Assembly (NCBI GenBank): GCA_043780275.1
Contig: JAYWCV010000076.1
Location: 1 to 28,798 of the forward strand
DNA length: 28,798 bases
Direction of reading: 5' to 3'
DNA from: MGR-bin208 sp043780275
Lineage (GTDB): Bacteria; Bacteroidota; Bacteroidia; Chitinophagales; Chitinophagaceae
Position 1 is the first letter of the stretch. Every line of letters starts with the position of its first letter. Under the pieces are notes generated by a model, which saw nothing but the letters and a program-made list of their open reading frames with translations, had not been told where the DNA came from and made no database searches. Position numbers and translations under genes: made by a program. Positions 8,471 through 16,423 of the stretch are shown in pieces.

Positions 8471-8824
8471 ATGCTAACAAATGATGATATTCAACAAAGA
8501 TGGTGGAAACTGGAGGCGAAATTAGTAGAGCGTTTTGATAAAAAACCAGATCTGGAAGCTGTTTTGTTTTTGATAGGTATTCAAGAATTTGGTGGTTCAA
8601 AGGAAAAATTCACGAAAGAACAAAAGCAGGACCTGATGCATGTAGCTGTATGCCATCTGCTTATAGTGAGTGGTTTTTATGAACTTGAATATGTAGACGA
8701 AGATGGATGGCCACATTTTAAACAATTAAAAGCCATGCCAGAACTGGATGCTATTGAACAGGAAAATTTTCTGAAAGATCATATTTTGCTTTACTTTCAA
8801 TCAAATACATTTTTAGATAATTGA
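8471..8824 (+). CDS. conserved hypothetical protein, 117 residues
   Basis: A small soluble protein with no signal peptide or membrane span. It begins MLTNDDIQQRWWKLEAKL. The middle has a hydrophobic helix pair around VLFLIGIQEFGG and LMHVAVCHLLIVSGFYELE, followed by an acidic DEDGWPHF motif near residue 78 that reads like a conserved surface turn. I recall similar proteins as uncharacterised in Bacteroidota, but I know no function. It is divergent from serS, with 102 bp between the starts. A one-mismatch -7 box (TAACTTCG, 8458-8465) lies 5 nt before the ATG. The cyclophilin gene starts 11 nt after its stop, so the two are probably co-transcribed. Codon use is like that of its neighbours. Confidence 0.8.
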   Translation: MLTNDDIQQRWWKLEAKLVERFDKKPDLEAVLFLIGIQEFGGSKEKFTKEQKQDLMHVAVCHLLIVSGFYELEYVDEDGWPHFKQLKAMPELDAIEQENFLKDHILLYFQSNTFLDN

Positions 8825-8835
8825 TTTCTGGGATT

Positions 8836-9537
8836 ATGAAAAAATTAATATTTTTTGGAATTGCCATGGCATTCAGTTTTGCATGCTTTGCACAAAAAGA
8901 TTCAACTGTTCGGAAAAAAGATAGAAAGCGGGACATTGAATTGATTACGGATAAGGGATCGATTGTTTTACGTTTATCAGACTCTACAGCTTTGCATCGG
9001 GATAATTTTATCAAACTGGTAAAGAAAGGTTTTTATGATGGCATATTATTTCATCGGGTTATACAAAATTTTATGATTCAGGCGGGAGATCCGAACAGTA
9101 AAACAGCAGAGAAAGGTATTGCACTGGGAAGTGGTTCACCCGGGTATACTATACCAAAAGAAATCAGACCTTCTTTATTTCATAAAAAAGGAGCATTGGC
9201 TGCTGCAAGAACGGGGGATAATATAAACCCTGAAAAAGCCAGCAGTGGAAGCCAGTTTTATATAGTGCAGGGAAAAAAGTTTACAGATGCCGGGTTAGAC
9301 TCGGTTGAAACGTTTCGATTAGGTGGAAGAAAATTGGATATAAATCATCGTGCGGTTTATAAGTCAGTTGCTGGTGTACCTCATTTAGATCAGAATTATA
9401 CTGTTTTTGGTGAAGTGGTAAAAGGACTGGAAATAGTTGACGAGATTGCGTCAGTACAAAAAGATAATCGGGACAGGCCTTTGGAAAATGTAAAAATCAT
9501 CAAAGCGCAGTTGATTAAAAGAAAAAAAATAAAATAA
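8836..9537 (+). CDS. exported cyclophilin-type peptidyl-prolyl isomerase
   Basis: 233 residues. A signal peptide (MKKLIFFGIAMAFSFACFAQ) sends it to the periplasm, where cyclophilins speed folding by isomerising X-Pro bonds. The cyclophilin fold starts at about residue 33 (IELITDKGSIVLRL). The active-site strand is F72-H-R74-V-I followed by FMIQAGDP, with Arg74 as the expected catalytic arginine. SSGSQFYIVQG is the second signature. An insertion of about 40 residues (FTDAGLDSVETFRLGG to VPHLDQ) lies before the NYTVFGEVVKGLEIVD segment; this is common in Bacteroidota secreted cyclophilins, as I recall. The frame opens at TTG 8821, but the ATG at 8836 starts directly at the signal peptide. It is second in a pair with the 117-residue protein. 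Confidence 0.92.
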   Translation: MKKLIFFGIAMAFSFACFAQKDSTVRKKDRKRDIELITDKGSIVLRLSDSTALHRDNFIKLVKKGFYDGILFHRVIQNFMIQAGDPNSKTAEKGIALGSGSPGYTIPKEIRPSLFHKKGALAAARTGDNINPEKASSGSQFYIVQGKKFTDAGLDSVETFRLGGRKLDINHRAVYKSVAGVPHLDQNYTVFGEVVKGLEIVDEIASVQKDNRDRPLENVKIIKAQLIKRKKIK

Positions 9538-9600
9538 AGGGATGGATGAATAATTAATCCATTCGATTTTCTAATATTTGCAACTCTAAAACAGAAAAAC

Positions 9601-9978
9601 ATGAATTTTCCAGAAAACCTTCGCTACACGAAAGACCATGAATGGGTTCGGCTAGAAGGAGACACAGCTGTAGTAGGCATTACCGAATTTGCTCAAAGAG
9701 AATTAGGAGATATAGTTTACGTAGAAGTAGAAACAGTTGGTAAAGAACTTTCTGCCAATGCCGTGTTTGGAACAGTGGAAGCAGTAAAAACAGTGTCCGA
9801 TCTTTTTCTTCCGGTTGATGGAACGGTAACGGAATTAAATGCAGCTTTAAGTAATTCACCCGAGCTTGTTAACAGCGATCCTTACGGGGAAGGATGGATG
9901 GTAAAAATGCAACTTAAAAATCCGGCAGATTATGAAACACTGATGGATGCTGAAGCATACAGTAATTTAGTTTCTTAA
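9601..9978 (+). CDS. gcvH: glycine cleavage system H protein
   Basis: Carrier protein of the glycine cleavage system. Its lipoyl arm moves the aminomethyl group between the P, T and L proteins. 125 residues, the standard size. It begins MNFPENLRYTKDHEWVRLEG, and the lipoylation site is Lys63 within VEAVKTVSDL. The C-terminal NSDPYGEGWMVKM segment is also typical. gcvP, gcvT and lpd are not in the window, so the gene is alone, as is common in Bacteroidota. The 63 bp upstream carries no exact TAnnTTTG box (AATATTTG is the closest), so it may be read partly from the cyclophilin transcript. A clear terminator follows. Confidence 0.97.
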   Translation: MNFPENLRYTKDHEWVRLEGDTAVVGITEFAQRELGDIVYVEVETVGKELSANAVFGTVEAVKTVSDLFLPVDGTVTELNAALSNSPELVNSDPYGEGWMVKMQLKNPADYETLMDAEAYSNLVS

Positions 9979-9997
9979 TGGCGGTTATATTATTATG

Positions 9998-10025
9998 AAA
10001 GTGGACAACTTGGTCCACTTTTTTT
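9998..10025 (+). terminator. intrinsic terminator after gcvH
   Basis: AAAGTGGAC (9998-10006) pairs with GTCCACTTT (10013-10021) over a 6-nt loop and continues into a run of seven Ts. It lies 20 bp after the gcvH stop. Confidence 0.88.
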
Positions 10026-10045
10026 GTTGAATTATATTTTAGGAA

Positions 10046-10462
10046 ATGAATAAAAATCGAGTTCAAATACTCTTTACAATTTTATGGTTTTTGTTCTGTA
10101 CGGTATTGTTAGTAATTCCCGGTAGTAGCTTTCCCAGTTCAAATTGGTGGACAAAAATTCCGTTGTTTGATAAATGGGTGCATATTTTTCTGTTCCTTAT
10201 CTTGACTTATTCAATATGCTTATCATTTCTGGGCAGTAAATTTTCAAAATCGCAATTACTTAATTATTTCTATTTAATTGGTTTCTTATGTTTCATGTAT
10301 GGAATAGCCATGGAGTTAATCCAACACTTTTTTATTCCATTGAGATCATTTGACTTTGGAGACATTATTGCCGATGGGATTGGAATAATTGCAGGTCTGT
10401 TTTGCTTCAGGTATATACAAAAAATTGACCCCTGTGAAAACAGGGGTCGCAACCAAAACTAA
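10046..10462 (+). CDS. VanZ-like integral membrane protein
   Basis: 138 residues with four predicted membrane spans (about 9-27, 45-63, 76-95 and 107-125). Family marks are FDKWVHIFLF after the first span and the run MELIQHFFIPLRSFDFGDI with ADGIG after the third, the charged motif of VanZ-like (PF04892) proteins. VanZ itself gives low-level teicoplanin resistance; the role of the many VanZ-like proteins in Bacteroidota is not settled and resistance should not be assumed. It starts 20 bp after the gcvH terminator, with no exact -7 box before it. The last codons (DPCENRGR) lie inside a perfect 9-bp hairpin that works as a minus-strand terminator candidate. Confidence 0.85.
   Translation: MNKNRVQILFTILWFLFCTVLLVIPGSSFPSSNWWTKIPLFDKWVHIFLFLILTYSICLSFLGSKFSKSQLLNYFYLIGFLCFMYGIAMELIQHFFIPLRSFDFGDIIADGIGIIAGLFCFRYIQKIDPCENRGRNQN
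10419..10448 (-). terminator. minus-strand terminator inside the VanZ-like gene's 3' end
   Basis: Read on the minus strand, GACCCCTGT and ACAGGGGTC form a 9-bp stem with loop TTTC, followed by AATTTTTT. On the plus strand the loop is GAAA and no T run follows, so it would stop leftward transcripts only. The nearest leftward gene is prfA, whose stop is about 400 bp upstream in that direction. Confidence 0.6.
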
Positions 10463-10843
10463 CTGCTTATGAGAAAAATATTAATATGTTGTAATAGTAT
10501 TTTTATTTATTCTATAACGCAAAAGTAAAACAGATATTATAAAATATTCTGTTAATCCTTTAATAAACAAACGGTAATACTTTTTATTTGAAGAATATTA
10601 ATCGAATTTTTAATATGCATAATTTATAAATATGTTTTGTAACTGATTATAATTCAATGCTCAAAGTCAATAAAATTTAATTAATTTTTAATGTTTTAGG
10701 GTTTAAAAATAGTCCTGTTTATTATAAATTATTTTACAGTTTTCTGACATTTCCAAACAATATCAATAGCTGATATCTTTAAATCAGTATCCTAATCAAA
10801 AGAATCATTTTAAATTTATCGGAAGAAACCAGGATGGCGGAAT
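10463..10843. other. AT-rich gene-free stretch of 381 bp
   Basis: No convincing gene on either strand: the longest frames are 19-22 residues. It contains a minus-strand TACTTTTG box (10527-10520) and an imperfect hairpin (10529-10553, AACAGA/TCTGTT outer stem). It would be the 3' untranslated region of prfA if that transcript runs to the minus-strand terminator at 10419-10448. An unannotated small RNA is possible but not shown. Confidence 0.5.
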
Positions 10844-11908
10844 TTAATTTTGCTTAGCCATTTTTTCTGCGTTTTCGGCAAATTGCAGTGCTTCTATCAA
10901 CTCCTGCACTTCGCCTTCTAAAACCGCATCAAGATTATAAAGCGTAAGGCCTATCCGATGATCGGTAACTCTGCCTTGTGGGAAGTTGTAGGTTCTGATT
11001 TTTGCACTTCTGTCGCCGGAACTTACCAAACTTTTACGATGCCTGGAAATTTCGTCTTCCTGTTTTCTCACCTGTTCTTCGTATAATTTGGTACGAAGCA
11101 TTGTCATGGCTTTTTCCCTGTTTCCTAATTGCGTACGTTCTGTTTGGCAGGTTATTACTACACCTGTTGCAAGGTGAGTCAGTATAACTTTTGTTTCCAC
11201 TTTATTTACATTCTGACCTCCGGCACCGCCACTTCTGGCGGTTTCCATTTTTACGTCACTGTCTTTTATTTCTACATCTACTTCTTCGGCTTCGGGCATT
11301 ACAGCTACTGTAGCGGCCGATGTATGAACTCTGCCACTGGATTCAGTGTCGGGTACCCGTTGTACCCGGTGAACACCGCTTTCAAATTTCATAGTACCGT
11401 ACACATCATCTCCAATTACTTCAATCTGAATTTCTTTATATCCGCCAACGGTTCCTTCGGTTTCCGTTAAAATGGACGTTTTCCAACCTTTGCGTTCGCA
11501 ATAACGCAGATACATCCTTACTAAACTTCCGGCAAATAAACTGGCTTCATCTCCACCGGTACCGGCACGGATTTCCAAAATAGCATTCTTTTCATCCTGC
11601 GGATCTTTTGGAATTAACAATTGACGAATAAAGGCTTCCTTTTTTTCTTTTTCAATTTCAAGTTGTGGTCCTTCTTCCTTGGCTAATTCTCTTAATTCTG
11701 TATCCGAACCAGCAATTGCTTCTTTATAAAACTCAATATCATCCAAAATTTTCTGATAGTCTTTATACGCATCCACAATCTTTTCCAGGCTTCTGTATTC
11801 CTTACTGGTGGCGGCATATTTTATCCGGTCATTCACAATGGCCGGATTGGACAATGACATGCTCAACTGCATGAATTTACCCCTGATGGCTTCTAATTTA
11901 TCTATCAT
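10844..11908 (-). CDS. prfA: peptide chain release factor 1
   Basis: RF1 recognises UAA and UAG stop codons in the ribosomal A site and triggers peptide release. 354 residues, the expected length. The N-terminal helical domain covers about 1-100. The stop-codon recognition motif is P186-D-T188 (the PxT type of RF1, not the SPF of RF2), followed by SSGRVHTSAATVAVMP. The catalytic G230-G231-Q232 lies in SGGAGGQNVNKVETKV; its Gln is normally methylated by PrmC. The ATG at 11908 gives the normal start MIDKLEAIRGKF. A -7 box lies 20 nt upstream. It is divergent from the amidohydrolase. prmC is not adjacent. Identification is secure. Confidence 0.97.
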   Translation of the reverse strand: MIDKLEAIRGKFMQLSMSLSNPAIVNDRIKYAATSKEYRSLEKIVDAYKDYQKILDDIEFYKEAIAGSDTELRELAKEEGPQLEIEKEKKEAFIRQLLIPKDPQDEKNAILEIRAGTGGDEASLFAGSLVRMYLRYCERKGWKTSILTETEGTVGGYKEIQIEVIGDDVYGTMKFESGVHRVQRVPDTESSGRVHTSAATVAVMPEAEEVDVEIKDSDVKMETARSGGAGGQNVNKVETKVILTHLATGVVITCQTERTQLGNREKAMTMLRTKLYEEQVRKQEDEISRHRKSLVSSGDRSAKIRTYNFPQGRVTDHRIGLTLYNLDAVLEGEVQELIEALQFAENAEKMAKQN

Positions 11909-11927
11909 AATCTACTTTATCGAGGCG

Positions 11928-11935
11928 CAAAATTA
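11928..11935 (-). promoter_or_regulatory. prfA -7 box
   Basis: TAATTTTG on the minus strand matches TAnnTTTG and would place the transcript start about 13 nt before the prfA ATG. No TTG is seen 19-22 nt further upstream, so the -33 half is weak. Confidence 0.5.
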
Positions 11936-12001
11936 ATGAATTGACAGTTCTGTTTTGTATTTGTTGTGATAAGTTGCAAAGGATTGCTGAATTTTACAAG
12001 C

Positions 12002-13201
12002 ATGGACCACCGAAAATTCAAAGCAGATAATATATTTGATGGATATCATCTATTGAGTAATGATCATGTTATTATCACTGATGAGAAAGGTATTGTACAG
12101 GAAGTTGTTTCGGAATCTGAAGCCGGCGAAGCTGTCGTCACTTTTAATGGGATACTTTCACCTGGGCTTATCAACTGCCATTGTCACCTGGAGTTGAGTC
12201 ATTTAAAAAATACAATTCCTCCTCATACCGGCCTGATTGATTTCTTAAGTTCGGTGGTTCAAAAAAGAGAGTCGTCTAAGCCTGCCGGTTTTGATTCTGA
12301 AGAATTTAAAATGCAATGCATTAAAAATGCCGAATTGGAAATGTATCAAAACGGCATTGTTGCCATAGGCGATATTGGTAATACGGCTGACACATTAGAT
12401 ATTAAAAAAGAAAGCAAAATACACTGGCAAAATTTTGTGGAAGTGTTGAGTTTCACCGATGAAAAAGCAAGGGATCAATTCAACCATTATCAACAGATTG
12501 CCAGAGAATTGGATGAAGGTCTTAAGTCATCAATTATTCCTCACCGTACTTCATTAGTGCCGCATGCACCATATAGTATCAGTCCAATAACATTTGAACT
12601 GATAAACAGTGCTACCCCAAATCAAATTATTTCTATACATAACCAGGAACACCCGGCAGAAAACGAGTTGTATAAAACAGGCGGTGGTGAATATTTGAAA
12701 TTCTTTGAAATTTTTGGGTTAACTAAATCGCCTTTTCCTGTAACGGGGAAAAGCAGTATACAATCGGTGTTGCCTTATTTCACCAATGGTCAAACGATTT
12801 TCCTGGTTCATAATACCTGTATGACGGAAGATGATATTGTATTTGCCAATGAATATGCATGCAGAAATAAATTAAATCTTGTTTATTGCCTGTGCATCAA
12901 TGCCAATTTGTATATCGAAAATAAAGTGCCTCCCATCGAGTTATTCATCAAACACAATTGCCATATTGTATTGGGAACCGACAGCTATAGCAGCAACTGG
13001 CAATTGAGTATTTGTAAAGAAATGCAGGCAATAAAAAATCATTTCCCTTCTTTTTCTGATGAACAGATTTTGCAATGGGCAACTGCTAACGGTGCAAAAG
13101 CATTGCAATGGGATGAGAAGCTTGGAAGTTTTGAAAAAGGAAAACAACCGGGCATTGTATTGATAGAAAACGATTTCAGCAGCTCGAAAAGAATTTTATA
13201 G
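12002..13201 (+). CDS. amidohydrolase-superfamily metal-dependent hydrolase
   Basis: 399 residues; a TIM-barrel amidohydrolase of the deaminase/chlorohydrolase type, cytoplasmic. Metal-site residues are in place: H60-C-H62 on strand 1, H188 (VPHAPYS), H213 and E216 (SIHNQE), H270 (LVHNT) and D327 (LGTDSYSSN). The closest well-known relatives deaminate purine-like compounds (guanine, S-adenosylhomocysteine, aminodeoxyfutalosine). I recall this form as widespread in Bacteroidota without an assigned substrate, and cannot choose one. The frame opens at GTG 11966, but the ATG at 12002 begins MDHRKFKADNIFDG, the normal first beta strand, so I start there. It is divergent from prfA and converges on recO with only 10 bp between the stops and no terminator. 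Confidence 0.85.
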   Translation: MDHRKFKADNIFDGYHLLSNDHVIITDEKGIVQEVVSESEAGEAVVTFNGILSPGLINCHCHLELSHLKNTIPPHTGLIDFLSSVVQKRESSKPAGFDSEEFKMQCIKNAELEMYQNGIVAIGDIGNTADTLDIKKESKIHWQNFVEVLSFTDEKARDQFNHYQQIARELDEGLKSSIIPHRTSLVPHAPYSISPITFELINSATPNQIISIHNQEHPAENELYKTGGGEYLKFFEIFGLTKSPFPVTGKSSIQSVLPYFTNGQTIFLVHNTCMTEDDIVFANEYACRNKLNLVYCLCINANLYIENKVPPIELFIKHNCHIVLGTDSYSSNWQLSICKEMQAIKNHFPSFSDEQILQWATANGAKALQWDEKLGSFEKGKQPGIVLIENDFSSSKRIL

Positions 13202-13211
13202 AATTAGATTT

Positions 13212-13970
13212 CTACGATAATATTTCCTGTAAAACCGGTAAGGTTTTCAATGTGCCAAAATCATGGAAGTGAAGACGGTAATAGGTTTCATAAGCATAAA
13301 GCAATGCTCTTCTGAATTCATGATTCAGTTTAATCTGCGCCAGTTCATCGGGCTGTCTTACCATCAATAATTCTGCCGTTACAAGTGCATATTTCCCTTC
13401 GATATAATTTACATGCTTGGGTTGTTCAGTACTAAATCCACCTTCTTCCAAATCGAAAAAAATAGTTTCAGTTTTTTCTGTATCGCCTTTGAATGGAGTT
13501 GGTGGTACACCAAAAAAACCGGGAAGATTCAAGGCAAAAAATAAAGGGAAATTGGCTGCGATATGTTCATTGCTTTCATCGAGTTGTATAAACGAGTCTT
13601 CCACAAAATTATACATATCCGTGTTTGGCTCGGGTTGTTTTAAACATTTTTGCAACAGCTCCACCATAAATAATGCAACGGTGTTTTTTTTTATATCGAA
13701 CTGAATACCCTTGTACAAATAGCCCCAACTGAATTCTTTAATGCGTTGCATTTGCTTCATCTCGTTATGATAAACCACCAGGTTAAGAATGGAAGAAGGC
13801 TGAAACAAATTAGCCTTACCCGCTCCTTTTTTGGATGATTTTCTCACTCCGTTTATCATATAGGTTTGTAATCCGAACAACTCTGTCATGATAGAAACAA
13901 TCAAACTTGTTTCGCCATACTTTACTGCCCTGAGTACGATGCCTTTTGTTTTATATACCCTTGTTGACAA
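13212..13970 (-). CDS. recO: DNA repair protein RecO
   Basis: RecO works with RecF and RecR to load RecA onto single-stranded DNA covered by SSB at gaps. 252 residues. The N-terminal OB fold reads KTKGIVLRAVKYGETSLIV and FGLQTYMINGVR; the helical C-terminal domain includes ALFMVELLQKCLKQPEPN and ANFPLFFALNLPGFFG. This is a Bacteroidota-type RecO; the zinc-finger cysteines of some other RecO proteins are absent. The start is TTG at 13970: the next in-frame ATG (codon 28) would remove the conserved first strand. The porZ stop is only 5 nt upstream, so translation is probably coupled. The last codons nearly touch those of the convergent amidohydrolase. Confidence 0.93.
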   Translation of the reverse strand: MSTRVYKTKGIVLRAVKYGETSLIVSIMTELFGLQTYMINGVRKSSKKGAGKANLFQPSSILNLVVYHNEMKQMQRIKEFSWGYLYKGIQFDIKKNTVALFMVELLQKCLKQPEPNTDMYNFVEDSFIQLDESNEHIAANFPLFFALNLPGFFGVPPTPFKGDTEKTETIFFDLEEGGFSTEQPKHVNYIEGKYALVTAELLMVRQPDELAQIKLNHEFRRALLYAYETYYRLHFHDFGTLKTLPVLQEILS

Positions 13971-13975
13971 TTTTT

Positions 13976-16267
13976 TTATTTACTGATAAATACAATTTTT
14001 GTTGCAGCCTTTTCCTGTTTATTATCACTGCTAACCAACACTAAATAAACACCGGAAGAAATTTTTCTTCCCTGGTAATCTTTGCCATCCCAAATGGCTT
14101 GTCCGCCCAATGCTCTGGTTTGATGAACCAGCCGGCCATTCAACTCGGTTATTTTTACAACCGCATTATCCACCAACCCACGGATGGCAATAGTGCCTGA
14201 AAATCCAGCTGGTACCGGGTTTGGGAAGACTAATATAGTTTCATTTTTTTCTCCCCCATCTGTTGCAGTACTTCTATAAGAGCAAATACCTTTTGCAGTT
14301 GCAAAAAATACTTCGCCGGTTTTACCATCTATTGTAGTATTTTTTACATCATTACTTAAAAGCATACTGTTATCTTCTGTGAACCGGTAAATAATTTTTT
14401 CTCCATCTGCACTTATCAGCCAAACTCCATTTTTAGTGGCCACCCATTTTCTGTCGGCCCCATCTACTGCAATACTTCTTACTTCTTCTCCCTTAAATAA
14501 AAAACCGGCAAAATTCCCCTGCTTTACAATGGGTAAAACCGCATCACAGCCCTGCGATGTAAATACATCCTGCGGACATTGAATCACGGCCACACCATCG
14601 GCAGTGCCTACCCAAATAAAACCCGACCTGTCTTTAGCAATACTTAACACATTATTAGTTGGCAGGTTTCCACTTCCCGTTCCTGTTTTATAGATCTTCC
14701 ATTTATCATCATTGGTATTGTCAATAGAACTTCCATGATTAAAACAAAGCAATCCATTTCCCAATGGTGACACTATCCATTTTTGATTATTATCGTCAAT
14801 CAAGATTTGAGCCAATGCATTTGCAGTTAAATTAATTGGCGATGAAAATGATTTCCATCCTCCGGTTTTCTTTTTAACCAAAAGCGGTTGTGCAGCACCG
14901 AAGTTGGATACCCAGAGATTTTGTTCTGCATCAAAAGCAAGGCCTGAAACCCGATAGCTTAATGGATTTGCAATGGCCGAACTGATGGGAGAATTCTGCT
15001 TTAATATTTCTATTGTAGCGTCTTTTTTGAACTGCACTAATCCACTACCAAAAGACCCGGCCCAGATCGATTCATCAACCGGGTCCGCAGCAATTGTTAT
15101 CAGATCATACACGGAATCGAGCTTTGAAAAATTTACTTTATTGTAATTGGTCCAGTTTCCATTATTTAATTTAAATATACCATTTGTATTTTGTTTAGCA
15201 TTCCAGCCTGCATCAACGGTTCCGGCAGTGGCATAAAAAATGCCATCTTTAACCAACAGTTCTCCATTGGCAACTCCATCCGGAGAATTCGGTTTATATT
15301 GTTTGAAAGAACTTGCTGTGTGTAGCGATAAAGCAGCAATTTCATCTGCAACCCAATAATCATTTTTATACAAAACAGCTTTTCGGGGAAATGGTAGGAT
15401 GCCCTGTTGCTGCAATGTTCGGGCAATACTGGCATCTGTATTTAAAATTGTTACTCTTGAGTTTCCATTTGATTGACGTTGGCTTAATGCAATTTTGCCT
15501 TCAGTATAATTCATGTTTATTATTGGCCATCCATCCGCATAAAATAAACTGAAGTTGTTTCCATTCCATTGAAATAGTGAATCATTTTTTTGAACAATTA
15601 TTTTATTCTGGATCGAAATTACATGTTGACATGCTCCGGTTGACAAGCCAGCCATCTCTTGCCAGTTTTGAAAATTGGCTGGATTACCGGACATGGCAGA
15701 AGTCCTTTTCAATCCTTCGTCGGTTGCTGCATAAAAGAAAATGCCGTCGGAAGTAAAAGCCGATACTTTTGTATGGCCACCATTTTTACCAATAAACCAG
15801 GAGTCCGTGATTTCATATTTTGATCCACTTACAACAACAACACCTATTCCGGTTGATAAGTAGTAATTATTATTCAGTGAAAAAATATGGTAGATTCTTT
15901 TGTCCGCTCGTATATTTTCTCTTTTCAGTTCAGGAATATTGAAAACATCATTTCGATAAACAATGTCAATATTACTATTGCTGTATGCGATAACCAATTT
16001 TTGATTTGGTTCATCATAGAATATTGTACTGATACCTGTTTCACTTAACCCCGTCATCTTACTCATTCGTTCAATGGAGTTGTCAGTTAGATTTACAGCA
16101 AAAATGCTAAATGGAGTGGCAGCATAAATTTTGTTATTCCCGGCAGTTACATCTATGATGCTGTTATATGGTAAATGTTCTCTCCATAATCCGATGGCCG
16201 GCAAATTACTTTGTGCAATCAGGCTGGTACTTTTGCAAATCAGAAATATGATAAAAAATAATCTCAC
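13976..16267 (-). CDS. porZ: type IX secretion system protein PorZ
   Basis: PorZ is an outer-surface part of the T9SS attachment complex (with PorU, PorV and PorQ), which cleaves sorting domains and anchors cargo. 763 residues from GTG 16267. Signal peptide MRLFFIIFLICKSTSLIAQ. The rest of the N-terminal two thirds is beta-propeller-like repeats (GLWREHLPYNSIIDV, TPFSIFAVN, WVSNFGAAQP, GFIWVGTADGVAVI). The C-terminal 85 residues form a type A T9SS sorting domain (VFPNPVPAGFSGTIAIRG to SSGVYLVLV). The frame extends to a TTG at 16315, giving 779 residues, but a -7 box at 16303-16310 would leave that TTG outside the mRNA; I prefer GTG, with doubt. recO follows 5 nt downstream. Confidence 0.88.
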   Translation of the reverse strand: MRLFFIIFLICKSTSLIAQSNLPAIGLWREHLPYNSIIDVTAGNNKIYAATPFSIFAVNLTDNSIERMSKMTGLSETGISTIFYDEPNQKLVIAYSNSNIDIVYRNDVFNIPELKRENIRADKRIYHIFSLNNNYYLSTGIGVVVVSGSKYEITDSWFIGKNGGHTKVSAFTSDGIFFYAATDEGLKRTSAMSGNPANFQNWQEMAGLSTGACQHVISIQNKIIVQKNDSLFQWNGNNFSLFYADGWPIINMNYTEGKIALSQRQSNGNSRVTILNTDASIARTLQQQGILPFPRKAVLYKNDYWVADEIAALSLHTASSFKQYKPNSPDGVANGELLVKDGIFYATAGTVDAGWNAKQNTNGIFKLNNGNWTNYNKVNFSKLDSVYDLITIAADPVDESIWAGSFGSGLVQFKKDATIEILKQNSPISSAIANPLSYRVSGLAFDAEQNLWVSNFGAAQPLLVKKKTGGWKSFSSPINLTANALAQILIDDNNQKWIVSPLGNGLLCFNHGSSIDNTNDDKWKIYKTGTGSGNLPTNNVLSIAKDRSGFIWVGTADGVAVIQCPQDVFTSQGCDAVLPIVKQGNFAGFLFKGEEVRSIAVDGADRKWVATKNGVWLISADGEKIIYRFTEDNSMLLSNDVKNTTIDGKTGEVFFATAKGICSYRSTATDGGEKNETILVFPNPVPAGFSGTIAIRGLVDNAVVKITELNGRLVHQTRALGGQAIWDGKDYQGRKISSGVYLVLVSSDNKQEKAATKIVFISK

Positions 16268-16302
16268 ATAAAATTTTAATGATCTGGATGGTAGGTTCGC
16301 TT

Positions 16303-16310
16303 CAAATTTA
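16303..16310 (-). promoter_or_regulatory. putative porZ-recO -7 box
   Basis: TAAATTTG on the minus strand fits TAnnTTTG and predicts a transcript start near 16296, about 29 nt before the GTG at 16267. The -33 region offers only TTT at 23 nt. Such boxes arise by chance in AT-rich DNA, so confidence is limited. Confidence 0.4.
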
Positions 16311-16423
16311 TACAATGCTATTTGATTTATGTTAAAGGGTTAAAATAAGGGCTTCAGAAAAAATGCTTTTCTTTGCCGCAATTAATTCTGGTAGTTCCCC
16401 TGACTGTTATTAAAGAAAATATT

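Noticed and set aside
8821..8835. TTG start for the cyclophilin, overlapping the previous stop
   Set aside because: The ATG at 8836 starts exactly at a canonical signal peptide.
10469..10528. 19-codon frame MRKILICCNSIFIYSITQK after the VanZ-like gene
   Set aside because: Too short, no promoter and no following gene on the plus strand for it to act as a leader peptide.
10529..10553. Hairpin AACAGATATT/AATATTCTGTT
   Set aside because: AT-rich with a bulge and no T run; noted within the gene-free stretch but not called as an RNA feature.
11966..12001. GTG start for the amidohydrolase adding 12 residues
   Set aside because: The ATG at 12002 begins at the first expected beta strand, and the extension has no resemblance to family members I know.
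15166..15435. Other open frames inside porZ, alaS, susC and other genes
   Set aside because: They lie wholly within well-identified genes, are in other frames, and show no domain, signal peptide or promoter.
16373..16423. Upstream TTG start for the MMPL gene adding 17 residues
   Set aside because: The ATG at 16424 gives a normal short cytoplasmic start before the first span; the extension shows no family feature.
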